Shown here piece after piece: positions 1-13,900 of a DNA stretch of 64,000 nucleotides. The notes beneath the pieces are model-generated. The model saw only the letters and a program-made list of their open reading frames with translations, searched no databases and had not been told where the DNA came from. The DNA is from Scolanthus callimorphus (taxonomy: Eukaryota > Cnidaria > Anthozoa > Actiniaria > Edwardsiidae). A program made the translations under genes and the position numbers. The stretch is from the NCBI GenBank assembly GCA_033964015.1, contig CM066913.1, positions 20,669,854 through 20,733,853 on the forward strand. The letters are read 5' to 3'. Each line of letters starts with the position of its first letter. Position 1 is the first letter of the stretch.

Positions 1-95
1 GAGATGATGTTGAAATCTTGGTGAGCCATGAATGTTGCAATGTTGTAGATTTCAAAATCCTTGTATAGTTTTCATAATATTGCTCTTGTCAACAG

Positions 96-1907
96 GTTGC
101 AGAGATGACAAAGTTCAGTCCTAGTGGGGGACTTGGAATCAGCCTTGAGGGCACTCAATATCCCCAAGGTAATGACAGCTTGACTAGCCTGAAACGATCC
201 GAGGATGTACTACAAATTTAACCGAACCGTGGTGCGCGTCTTAGATTCTTACCGCTCGGGCTCATGTTTTGTCTGCATTCCTGTCTCCACTTATGTGTTC
301 TTGAAAAAAAAACCGTCACGACTGTGTCGAAAAAAAAACCTCGCCTGTTATAAAGCTTGAAATGTGAAAGCAAATCAACATTAAATGGGTCACAGCAGAA
401 CTGATGGCTTTTTCCAAAATATTTCATAGTGATGCCAGTTTTCAGATCTTTCAGGAAGTTTAAGAATGGCCCGTGGAGAAAGGAATGCAGACAAAAATAT
501 GAGACAGAGCGAGCAGACTTGTTGGACGTTTTTTCACCATGTACCACGGTTTGGAGAAATCCGTAGTATCTTCTTAGGTTGCCCCATAATGCACATGAAG
601 TTGACGAGGTTACTTTTCTGTTCGGCCAGTAAACCAGTTAAACCAATCGGGTATATGCCTTGTTTCACCTAGTTCAGTTGAGCTTGGCGACAATGGAAGC
701 AAGTGAACTACAATAGACAAAATAGTGCAAGAACTAAATTCGCTCAGAGAGTTTGCCGGTTGGAACGGTTAAAACAATCTCAAAGGTGATGTTTAGATTT
801 TGTGGTCTAACAAACCTATGGATCATGCTATTTATACGCATTTGCAGATGGGTCGTTGCCATGGCACCGAATACATGCTGTCAACCCTGAAGGTCCTGTT
901 GGCAAGAATGGCATCATCGAGCCTGGAGATCATCTTGTTGAGGTATGCAATTAGCTGAACTTTGAACCTGTTTCACCTTTGATCATATAACTGATCATTG
1001 CCTGCACTGCCTGAGTGGATGTAAGAGTGTCGAAAACTACAAACCAAGTAAATACGCTTAGCCAACTAGAGGCAAGAAAAATTTAACAGCCACCAGTCAG
1101 GGAACAAACTAATCACGACTTGCGTTGAGTCGTAGGAAAATGCACATGAAATGTCACCGAACCTTTCTTGCATCCTTCCCTGCCTAATTCTTCCCGAATC
1201 CATCTCGGAAAAAAAATTGAATGATTTCAGAAACCTGTTATCTGGATGAAAATAAAAGACGGTTCATATAGGTTTTGTATCGATTGTCACTTTCACTGCT
1301 GGTGATCACAAAATGTGAGTGAAGATCTTGCCGCAATATTAGACGTCATCAAGGATCTTTAACACCTTTGAAAGGGGTTCACAGGTTAACCATCAGTGCG
1401 TTTGCTACACGTCTCTGATTTCCCTCGCGCATTGTTTGTTTAAATTCTGCTTGATTTTACGACAACGCAAGCCAAAACGTTCAGAGCCAGGCGTCCATGG
1501 GCCACAACTGTTGACTGTTGGTCTGGGAACACTTTCAGATAAACGTGGTTTTGATCAGCAGTAATTAGTATACCTAATGGAAGCAGTAATGCATAAGAAA
1601 ATCTCGTGGTGAATTCTGACGGTTTCTTTTGCATAGTGAGATACGCCCGACAGCAAAGAGACGGCTGAATTCAGTACATTTCTGCTGCGCTACTTCAATT
1701 TCCTTCACAAATTGTTTGTGTGTTTGCAGGTGAATGGTGTTGGTGTGCTGGACCTGGGCCACAATGAAGTGGTGACGCTGATCCAGTCTTTGCCGATGGA
1801 GTTCAGACTTGTAGTGGCCAGGAAGAAGGAGGACACACCTGAGGCGTCGGAAGCCTCTATGAGCCTTAGTAAATCCGAGGCCGAGGCCATATTACGAGAA
1901 CAACAAG
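96..1907 (+). CDS. MPDZ: MPDZ-like: PDZ domain A (exons 96-168, 848-942, 1730-1907)
   Basis: Residues 1-115 of the visible part. The carboxylate-binding loop reads GGLGISLEG (exon 1). Exon 2 gives the [17 protein letters not shown] segment typical of PDZ strand beta-3 to beta-5. Exon 3 begins VNGVGV and completes the fold with FRLVVARKK, then runs into a Ser/Glu-rich linker. Splice phases are 1, 0 and 1 at the exon ends and all fit. The true start of the first exon is assumed at 96, after an AG. Another AG lies a few bases downstream, and upstream exons are not visible. Confidence 0.88.
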
Positions 1908-4900
1908 GTATGACTTGTCAGTAGAGCTGAACGTGCTCATTACAGTATTGAATGTGGCGACGGTATTATCTTTCACCAGAAACATATAGCTTAGTTGAAA
2001 CATGTAACGGCGAACCAAGCTGTGGATTATTCGAGATGAATTTATGACCATATTTGGTCAATAATGAACTCTCGACTGCTAACCCAAGTAGGTTTTCTTT
2101 TCATAATATTTCATTTTCTGCTCATATAAAGTAGAACGACAGTGGTAAGTGATAATATACTAACATTTAATATCTCGAAGTCTTGCAACAACATTATTTT
2201 CAAAATCTGTTCAATTGTTTATTCTTCGAATATTCCGCAGCTTGGCACTAAAGTAATGTATGCGTGTTACACGTTTCAACTCACTTATATGTTTCTGCTT
2301 TCACAAATGGCATGGTAGCAAACTACTTGAAGACGGATGATGCAAACTAGAATCTGCAGCTGCCTTTTAAAATGTCAATGTTCAAGGTAGACTGCTTGCA
2401 GTCCCTTCTTTGGCGAACGTCTGTGAAAACTCGAGCGCCCGTTTTTTCTCACGCGCTCGTTTTCACGGATGTTCGCCAAATAAGGGACTGCAAGCAGTCT
2501 ATGTTCAAGGCCGTTTCCCCAGACTTGCAGCTCGTAAGCTGACTCTCAACGCTGGCCCTCAACGGCGCTGCTGACAGTCAAGCGGTCATAAGCACAGACA
2601 CTGAGGGTGGTGATTGCCAGAGGGTTTATTACGTCCCCAGTGTTCTTTAGCGCCCTCTGAGACTAGACAGGGAAGTGAAGGCGTTAAGGGACCGGTTGTG
2701 TTATCTGAAAGATGTGAAACACAGTAGAACAGAGTTCAGCTCTCAAAATAAACCAGTTTCGCCCACGACCTGAACAGAAAAGAAATTTTCTCTGTCCTGA
2801 GTTGAAGTTGATCCTGTATTACAGCGGTGAGAGGCCAACGGCGTATCGCTGTCGCCAACAGTCAGGGCTTGAAATTAACTTCTTTTTCTTCGTCGCCAAA
2901 TGGCGACCAAGTGCAAAAAACTGGTCACCTGAACATACCGTTTTGTCGCCAGGTGTCATCAAGTATATTTGGTCGCCAGCTGGCGCTTTAGCTCAAATGT
3001 TTAGTCGCCTAGCCCTGACTTGTGGTCGCCGGTCGCAATTTCCAGCCCTAAACAGTATATTGTGTTCGGCAATCCTTTTTACACCTGCCGTGATGAAAGA
3101 TATGCTTGTGCGTTTTATCAAAACCGATCTTTGAAATCGCTGTTCATATTGGTTTGTCGAACGAATGTTACCTGTTTCAGTGTATCCTTTTGATATGTCC
3201 AGAATTAAGTGGTCATGTTGCTCTGTAGGTCTAGCAGATCTTGAGTCAGCTCCCGAGATGGACTTCCCAGTAGCTAGTGCTATCGCCATGTCTCCTAAGT
3301 CCAAGAAGTCTGTAAGTGACCAGTCCATGTGGTCCGACAAGATCGAGTATGTGGAGCTAGAGAAGGCCGACCGAGGACTCGGATTTAGTATCCTGGATTA
3401 TCAGGTACCAAAGGGGGCAAATCCTAAATGAAATATTCAAAGCCAACTTTACGTCGTTCAGAGTAGCTCGTTTAGATTATACTTATGATCTGTTCCACTT
3501 TCGTACGTTGTGCGTTTCTCATTATAGACTTATTGCATTGCTGATTCGAGCATTGTAAACTCCTAATATACTAGCTGTGTCATTATTATTATTCGCTGAC
3601 ACCCACTGTTATTCAGTTTCTTTTATAACTGCAAATGTGGTTCATTAAACTAGAATTATTATTAGTGTCACGGTTGTTTCAACGAAATGTTATACAATGA
3701 GACTGATTCATCCTATCAAATCACTCAAAGTGGTGTTATGATTGTGGCGGGGCTGTCGCGCTGAGCGGAGCGCACGTGTTAACCGTGTTAAAATGAAGAA
3801 ACAAAGATGCAATGCAGTACAGCAACCACGAGACGCAGGACCTCTGACCAAGGGATTATACTTAATTCTGCGGAGATGATTTGGTCTGAAAACCCATCTA
3901 GAAATAACTCCCATATTCAGCTCCTTGGTATTGAAATATGCTCTGCCTGTTTCTAATCTGGGTTGATTAAACATCTGTGCGCAGGACCCTGTCAACCCAG
4001 ACAAGACCGTGATAGTGATTCGTAGCCTGGTGCATGGTGGCGTGGCAGAACAGGATGGCAGTCTACACCCCGGGGACAGACTCATGTCTGTGAATGACGT
4101 CAACCTCGAGCATGCATCTCTTGATTTCGCTGTGCAGACACTCAAAGGCACTAACCGAGGTTTGTTTGTCTGACGGTGTCTGTCTATCCAGCTGTCTGAC
4201 TGACTGACTGCCCTCTGTCTGTTTGTCTGTGTCTGTCGGAGTGTCTATACACGTAACTTGTAAGCTCTAAAGTTAGGCCACACTTCAATTACACAGCAAT
4301 AGTAGCAAAGTAATGAATCGCTAGCTGAGAAACGTTTTATGTTTAAATATTAAATTGTCTCCCTGCTTAACAGCTGAGTCACCTTGCTTAAAGTGCAATA
4401 TGGCTCTCTTCTTGATTCGACTTTAAAGGGAGCCTGCCACGCAACTGCGCAGCTGTTCTGCGCATCTCTCAAATCAAAGAAGTATCGTTTCGTAACGATG
4501 ATAAGCGAAGGCTAAAACCTCGAAAACAAATCGTATATAATCTAGCTACTTCTCAATCCACCCGACCATGCTTTTTAGCTTTACATATTCTTAAATAGTT
4601 ATCTAATAGGATGGTCTAATGAGTTTTGCTGATAATTCAGTGGTCGCTACTTGAGCATGCGCGTATCATGACAGACTCCCTTTATAACAGTGGTCCTGTA
4701 CAAAGGTCGTGCAAAGTCAATATTGAAAAGATTACCTTTAGCCCATAATGTTGTCCTGTTGATTTACTGTTTAACATATATAGTCCCAGATAAAATTGGT
4801 GTCGTTCAACTCGCTTAGAAGACAAGAACTGACAGTAACATTAATTCTAGCATTAAATCTACGATGCTTCTATTTCAGGAAATGTGACGATAGGTGTTGC

Positions 4901-7900
4901 TAAGCCCATCCCAGTACCGGACTACTATGAGGAGGAGAGTAACCCAGGCGAGACGCCACCAGACTCCGCTAGAACACCATTCCCTCCCGTACAGATCGAG
5001 AACGAGATCCAGATAGACAAACCAGAAGTTGCGCTACAATACGAATTAGGTAACGAGTTGGGTTTCAGACCGCGCGCGCTCCAAAATCCAAGATGGCGGC
5101 GGCGGTCGCTGTAGAAATAACGCTCAACCGAAAAAATTGGGGAGGGGGGGGGGGGGGGGGGAGGGGTATGCCAATTTTTTTTCTTGCTTGGGTCTCTGCA
5201 ATAATTTTTTTTCGAAGGATTGGCATTGCTCGAATTGTTTTGGGAATTTCTAAATGGTCCACCCCGTAGGTGAATGTGGATGGCTAAGATTGGTTGAGTA
5301 ATTCATGAGCAAAAATTCCTTATTCGGATCTACACCTACTCATATGTAGTGACCTTATATGTGTCAGACAAAATGTAATTGGGATTAAATTCATGGGGTA
5401 TTAAGGCGACAAATAAATCTGGATATAGTGAGTAAAACATTTTTAAATGGCTGTTAAGCCGGGGAAATACGAGGCACAAAATCCCTCAACTTGTCGCGCA
5501 ACATTGTTGCGTTGCAAGTTGATGATCGATGTTGCGCGTTTTTCATCTCGCGCCACAACTTGTCGCGCAACAAAAACATTTGTTGCAGGTTGTGAAAACT
5601 TGTTGCGCGAAGTAGAGCGCGGGTCTACTTTGAGACACAAATTCTGGCTTTGTTGCTCGTTTTTCATCAAACACACAACTTGTCGCGCAACATTTGCCTA
5701 CGATTCAAGTTGGTTGGTCAATAGAAATGGAGTGCTAAGGGGCCATATCCGCCTTGGTCTCGCATGTGTGATCATCAAAACAAAATGTTGCGCGACAAGT
5801 TGTGAATTTGATGAAAAACGAGCAACAAAACATTAGACTTGCAACACAACAATGTTGCGCGACAAGTTGAGGGATTTTGTGCCTCGTATTTCCCCGGCTT
5901 TAAAAAAAGAGGCTCCAAAATATTTTTTGTAGCTGAAACTAAGAAAGGTATGAAATGCACATGGAATTTCTGCTGAAATCCATCCATGGGAAAGCCTGAA
6001 TTTCCCAAGGCACACGCATGGGAAGTGTTCGGAATTCACATAGATAGCCATGGGAAATCGATTACTTCCAATTCTTCTACCACGGGAAATCCAGCTTTTC
6101 CTATGGATGGGTTCCTGCAGAAATCCCTGTGATGTTCGTCAGATTCGTGTCATTTTTCGATGTTTTTATTGCTGCAGAAGATGAGAAGCTGAGCGAGTCG
6201 GAGACCGGCAGTGAGCGCTCCTCTAAGTTTGATTTCGGTCCTCCCTTGCTGTTCTCGGGCGACTCTCTGGATGTGGATAATCTCCCTGATACCGTCAAGA
6301 CTCGCATGGAGACCATCACAATACGCAGACAAGTCGTCGGCAAACTAGGTAAGGAGAACGTGAACATTTTGTTGCATCGTGGGCAATAGGCCCTGTGCAG
6401 TTATAGACCCCGTGCGTGGCTATACTGGAGAGCAAAAAATTAAAACAATGTTGATCTGTAATCTTTTTACGTCGAATTTCTTCGCGATTTCGTAAACAAG
6501 TCAACAAAAAAGTCTGTTTGCTTTCCAATCATGCTCGTTTGATTTACCCTTGCGAATGATGAGGTCTAACCATAGGCGTGTATCACTGTTCAGCTGCACA
6601 GAGCCTATTGGCGCCAATGTTTTTTGATATACCTCGGAGCCAATAGTCATTGACATCAATGGTATTAGCAATGGTATTAGAAAAACAATAGAGAAACGAT
6701 CACTAAAAAATTTTAACACCGTAAATTTCCTCGATGACCTCGAAAACAAACAATGGGGAAAAATAGCCTCAATGAATGATGCAAATGATATGTGGAATCT
6801 TTGGAAATATGAATTTATGAGCTGTGTGGACAAGCATGCGCCACTGCGTCAAATAAGAATAGGAAAAAAAGCGCTCGCCATGGATAACAAATGATTTGTT
6901 ATCCAAGATGCATAGGCGCGATTTTCTTAAAAGAAAAGCCGAACAAACAGGTGAGAGCGTAGCCTGGAGCGAATATAGAAAAGAAAGAAATACAGTGAAC
7001 AATGCTATTAAAACAGCAAAGCGCGACTATTTTACAGATAATTTCCAAAAAAATAAGGGTGACATGCGTAAAACCTGGAGATTAATCAATGAACTAAACT
7101 CTCGCCAGCGAAAATCTACAGTTATAGCAGAGCTAAAAATAGATGGAAATAGCATTACCGGTGAAGATGATTTAGCAGACGCAATGAACACTCACTTTGC
7201 TAGCACCGGCGAGAGGTTGGCTCGTGATATTCCAAATATTGAAAGTAAACCAGAATCATACTTAACCCAAACAGAAAAAAGCTTTACTTTAGAGAAATAA
7301 GGGAGACAGAAGTATGTAAGCTGATAAAGAAACTTGAGAAAAATAAGGCAACCGGGCTTGACAAAATTCCATGCAAGTTGTTGAAATTGGCAGTAGAAAT
7401 CATATCGCCTTCTTTAACTTTAATTTTCAATCGATCAATCAGCAGTGCTATTTTTCCAACAGAATGGAAATTGGCAAGGGTATCCCCAATCTTCAAGAAA
7501 GGCGCTAAAAAACGATCCTGGCAACTACAGACCTATATCTGTGTTGCCAGTGGTTACCAAGATTTTCGAAAAAGCCATGTACAACCAATTATACGAATAT
7601 TTAAACACCAACGGTTTATTGAAAAACTGTCAGTCTGGATTTAGATCACTACACAGTACCTTAACGGCGCTTCTAGAGGCAACAAATAGCTGGTCGATCA
7701 ATATCGACAAAGGGCTACTTAATGGTGTCATTTTTATAGACCTTCAGAAGGCCTTTGACACAATTGACCATGAAATAATCATTACGAAGCTGAGGTACTG
7801 TGGGGTGGATAATCATAGTTTAAATTGGTTCAGGTCATACTTGAGTGATAGGAAACAGAAGTGTACCGTCAACGGACATATGTCCAGTTACTCCATCTTA

Positions 7901-10900
7901 ACATGTGGCGTCCCACAGGGTCTATCATCGGTCCGCTTCTGTTTCTCATCTACATAAATGACTTATCAAATTGTCTCGAAATGTCAAGCCCCAGAATGTA
8001 TGCTGACGATACGACCATAAGCGTCTCGGCTTTGAACCTCGAAGACCTTGAAAGCCAAATCAACATGGAATTGTCAAATTTAAATAAATGGCTTAAGGCC
8101 AATAAATTGAGTCTTAATGTCGCAAAAACAGAATACATGATTATTGGTTCAAGGCAAAGGCTCAAAGCAAGAACGAATGGCCAGAAGCCATCTGTCAATA
8201 TAGAGGGGAAAGAGATTTCGCAAGTAGATTCGACTAAATCACTAGGGCTATATATAGACAAAAATCTGACTTGGGGCAAGCATATTTCAGAAATATGCAA
8301 GAAGATATCCTCTGGCATCGGTGCACTAAAACGCGTAAGACCGTTTATTTCAGCAGGCACCGCAGCCGATATATTTAAGGCGTTAATCGAGCCGCATTTT
8401 GACTATTGCAGTCCAGTCTGGCATAATATTAACGGCAAACTTAATGAAAAGCTTCAAAAACTACAAAATCGAGCAGCCAGAGTGATCACCAAGTCAGGTT
8501 ATGATACTAGATCAGCTACCCTTAGAGAACTCCTGCAGTGGGACGATGTTGCCACCAGGAGAGGAAAACATCTAGGGGTAGCGATGTTTAAAACACTGTT
8601 TAAAACACTCTCTTTCCCTCATATCTAAATGACATATTCGTCTCCTGTGACTCTAAATACAATTTGAGAAACAGCGAAAATAAGCTAGCTCTCCCATTGC
8701 CTAAAACAAACTATGGAAAACATAGTTTTAGTTATTGTGGGGCAAAGCTATGGAATAATTTTCCAAGTGAAATGAGGAGTGCTAAAACTATTTCAGATTT
8801 TAAAAGAAGCTATGATAAGTATTTCAATACCGGGCTCACACACGGCAATCATGGAAACCAGTGTCTTGTAACTTTTTATTTGTTATCTGTACGACTGATG
8901 ATTTTACCGTGTTTAAATAAATGTTATGTATGTATGTATGTATGTACATCCGAATAAAACTCGTGAAATTGTTTGTTATTTGTGGTCTCCCTGTGTAGGC
9001 GTGACCCTGAAGGGTGACCAGGATGGATGTGGCTGCACCGTGACGTCTGTCATGAGGGGCGGGGCTATCGGCATCGATGGTAGGATTGGAGTCGGCGATC
9101 ATATTGTTGCAGTTAACGACGAGAGTATGATTGGCCTCACACGCCACGCCGCCCGGTATGTGTATTCAATATTCTCGGATTTAAGCGATTCTTGGAAATT
9201 CAAGTTTCTCAGAATCTTCTAGTATATATAGTTTTGAGCTCACCAAAGCTATCAAGAAAAGGAGGCGATGTCCGTGACGTCACGGGAATTCCCAGAAAGT
9301 GGATCCGGCAGCTGATTGGCTGCTGGCACGTGATGACCACGTGGACTGCGATTACCAGCTTGGTCCCCGCGTTACTTGGTGACAGATGAATTTCAACTTA
9401 GGAAAAAAACAAATGGTTACGCACCTCAAAAGATAGAAGTCTTAACAGCAATAAGGGTAAAAGTAGCAAACCTTTATTTTTCCTTTTGTATTATTTTACA
9501 GCGCTGTTCTCCGCAAGCAATCACTTCAGAAAGACATCGTGTAAGTCTTGCTCTCTCCACTTTATATGTAAATTGAACATTGATCTGTTACTCTTTCATT
9601 TTCCTACTGAACCTGTGCACGTTGCTCAGCAACTTAGAATTGTATGACAACAACAGCAACAATTATTATGACTCATACACAAATTATGCGCGCGCTGCGT
9701 CTTCTATTCCAGTCTGGCTTGACTACAGTCAGGTTACCCGAGTCCGACAGCTCCTGTCACCGACACTTTTATCGGCTTGTTACTGTAGATAAAAAGAGGG
9801 CAAAACAGCATATTCATGGTGTATTTGAAAGCAGCACGCGCACAGACATGTTGATCATAAGGCGGGGGAGGCTCTGGTGACAGGCACTGACGCATGTGTG
9901 CGATTTGATACAGAGCAGTTGAGAACCTTGGTAGCCTAAATTTATTTTAAGTACCATTTATGTAAGAACCTGTTTAGGCTAAACTAAAAAAATCCAGGTT
10001 CTTATACGCGGGTTTTAACTGTACCTTGAGTGTTTGATTCATACGTTTCTTGTGGTTCTGGTAACAAAGCTAAATCTTACTGAAAAATTCCCTCACTTTT
10101 CTCTTTAGTTTCACGTACATCGAAAGTGAGGAGACGCCCGCGCGCAGTGTCCAGCAGTCTCCGTCATCGTTTATGGACGACAGCTGTTCGTCCTCGCTCC
10201 AGTCCCTCCAGTCTGTGAGCTCGCAACCGGTCCCCGAAATAGAGCAAGACCAACCATTTCAAAGGTATGAGTCCCTGTTAGAAGTTCCCACTGTATAGAA
10301 AATTCTCTGCAGACCTAATTGTAGGTAAAACTTCGGTTGGGGGCGAAAATCCTCTTTTGCTCCCCCTATTCCCCAAACCTTGTTCGTGAATTAAAAAAAG
10401 AATAAAGGGCCGCGACGCAAGCAGCTTCTGTCTTGAACCTATTTCGCGTTTCCTCAAAAGGTGGGTCAAAATAATTTAAGGACTGTAAATAACAAAATCA
10501 AAAAGCTTAGAGTAACCTGAATATCAGGCGTAGTTCTGTTATTACTAGAAGAAAGTAATTCTTCTTGCGCGAGATTCCAACATCCTAAAAGAGACAGACC
10601 TCAACATGCGCGCGTGGAAAAAATATCAAATATACTTCTCTTACAAACCCCTAAATACCGCGCGAGATAAAAGGATGATACTCCGGTTAGTTGAAGAGAC
10701 ATTTGCAAGTGGTCGATAGGCAAACTACCAGTTGTTCAGAAAGGTTCATACTACCGAAATCACAACTGTCGGCATCTAGTCTAGTCGCCAGAGGGGGTTC
10801 ACGTGCACCCCCCGGAACTAGTAACGAGACATACTTTTTTGGAACCCTTAGGATATCAAAAAACTGGATTTAGATGTCCCACCACTTTTTGGGCCGATTT

Positions 10901-13900
10901 TTGTTTTTTAATTATATTCTTTTGTTATTTAATGAGATTCAATGAGGCAATTTTATAGACTGTAGCACTGTTAAGAAAAGCATTCCAGTCTTGCCACTTA
11001 TGCTATTATAGTGTCATAATAGACTGAACACATATGTGCAATTTACATGCCCGTTTTATACATGTTATGTTTCTTATTGATAGATATTTTCTAAGACTCT
11101 GTCAGCCTTTGTATTTCTATTAGGAAATACCAAAACGATATGCGTATGTGACGGGAAAAGGCTGAGACAGCAATGTAACTAGTCTACATGTGATCAGGGT
11201 ATTCCCAAGATCGTAAAAGTATAGTTTTAGAATTTAAATAGCTTTTCTGAATAGTGATACAGTCTATAAAATTGGCTTATTGAATCTCATTAAAGAACGA
11301 AAGAATATAATTAAAACACAAACATCGGCCCAAAAAGTGGCCGTGGGACACTTTTCGAGCTGGGGACACCTCAAACCAGATTCTAGACACCCTAAGGGTT
11401 CTAAAAATATATGTCCCCATAAATGTTCCGGGGGGTGCACGTGAACCCCTCTGGCGACTAGACTAATCCGGGGTACGAACGATCGATCGCAGTTGGGAAA
11501 ACGATCGACCGCTTTTTGCTTTCGGTTAACTCACGTGACCATTTCGATTGATCGAAATGGAGAAACGCAAGTCATGTGATCATTTCGATCGATCGTTTTT
11601 CAAATTGAGTTAACCGAAATCAAAAAGCGGTCGATCGTTTTCCCAAATGCGATCGATCGTTTGTACCCCGGGTGCCAACAGTTTAGTGATTTCGGTAGTA
11701 TATGGATCCCGTATTGCGCTTTCCTTTGACTCTATAATGTTTTTACTCTTTTCAGACCGGAACCCGAGCCCGTTAGCGCCGTTAGCCGTGCTGACGTGCA
11801 AAGCCCGCCGTTCATTACTCCGTTCGATGTGCCGTTTGTTGAGCACGAGGCCGGATTACGCATGGTCGAGGTACCGCGTCAGCCTGATGTAGGACTGGGT
11901 ATTAGTGTAGTGGGTAGTAGAGACCCCCAGCAGAGAGGCGTCTACATCAGAACGAGTCAACTGGACACTCTGAGGACTGGGGATCAAATCCTGGAGGTGC
12001 GTGTTGGTACATTGAATAGGCAATTGCACTAACTGGGTCATGTTACCTCTTAAGCCTAGTTTCCATATAGTCTTATCTGTCGTATCTGTCGCATCAGTCG
12101 ACCGTGAAACAATGGAAATTGGAATTATTCTTTTGTTTCACGGTTGACTGATACGGCAGATACGACAGATAAGACTATATGGAAACCAGCCTTTAACGAG
12201 ATGCTTTGTCAAAATCCATTCCAGAAATACAAAGAACCATGAGTAAAAAAACTGAAGTTTCAGCATAAAATCTCTAACCTAGAGCAAATGGCAGCGAGTT
12301 GCATTTTCAAGATTTTACTCAGAATGTACTGGATTTGGGTCACGTCCCAATTAGTGTGGCCTAATAGTTCTCACACAGGGCTTTCTCAGTGATTCGGACG
12401 GTTTGTCGGAAGCTCTGTGATCAGACGAAACGGAATTCCTAAAATTTTGAGTAGACTGGCAGGGGTATGCCCCAGAGAAAGTTTGAAACCAAGCCGCGAA
12501 AGCCAACACCACTTGCACTCGCCGAAAGAGACTCGCAAAGAGGCGTCTGCGCGCTTAGGACAAACAATCCATAGTACGTCATCAGTATGGAATATTTGGC
12601 TTGAGCGCGCAAACGCCTCCTTGCGCGAGTCTCTTTCTGCGAGCGCTATGTGGTGTCTGTTTTCGCACGCTACGGGACATCGGGCTACGAGGACGACCCT
12701 CTGACCACTCGGCCACTCCGTCTCCTAAAATGGACTCTTGATCTTCTCTACAGGTGAACGGACGAGATCTACGCGATGCCACGTACGAGGAGGCTGTGGA
12801 TGTGATTAAGAAGGCCAAGAGTCCTGTCCGGTTAGCTGTCCGGACACCGGACGCCAAGGACATTCCTTTCGAGACCTCAGACATCAGCGTAGGTCATCAA
12901 TATTATTTGGGTCACTGCAAGTAAACTTATTCTCAATTTCGCACTTTCGAGACAAAATGCAGAAACAATTAAATGGCGCGTAACTAATCTCGACACAGTA
13001 TTTCTCTACGTGTAATTTTGCCCGTTGAGTATAAATTTATATGAAATACAGTAATTATGTTATGGTTCCTATCCCATGTGTTTTTTTCTTTGTTGGCGTC
13101 ATCAAATATTGATTTGTTTATACACCTCATTAAACATTCATTAGCTAGAACACTCATTCGAGGAAATAAAACCCTATAAGCAAAGTCATAACAAAGTATA
13201 GTTTTTTTATTGTATTAAAGAAATTAATTTTTAGTTGTTTATAAATCTGTCTGAAACGTTTCTGTACCCGATGGGAGTATAGATAACTGGGTACAGCCTG
13301 CCCGTGGATTAGCGAATGAGATGATGGTATTGATAATTATGTATTTGCGGTTAGAGCCGTTTATAACGATTGTTTTTCCCGTATGGCAAATAAAACTTGA
13401 AACATCTCCACACATTTATGAGATGCCCTTCAAGTTTCGGAAATCTAAACGCCACCAGATTAAAGGAGATTCGGTTTTTCAGGTAAATGAATTACGAGCT
13501 GTTTAATTACGAGTTGTTTTAAGTGGAATATTTCAATGCATCTGTACTACAGAGTACAAGCTAACAGACAAAGCATGTTCATCCACTTATAAAATACACC
13601 ATTGCTGGTATTTCGATGTTGAAAGGTTTGTAATGTAATTATATAAGATATACATTTTGTAGTGTAGTTTTGTAATATACAGTATGGTATGTATATATAT
13701 CCACTTTTAAAATACTCCATTGCTGTTGGGTTTGTAATGTAATATAAACATGTAAGATATTTTGGAATGTAGTTTTGTAATATAAGATATTTGGTAGTTC
13801 TCGCATTTTTTCAAACTCCTAACATGGCAGTGTCTAGTGAATTATAGTGATAATCTTGGGGGTAACAATCAGCGGACAGGAACACATTCCTACCTAAAGG

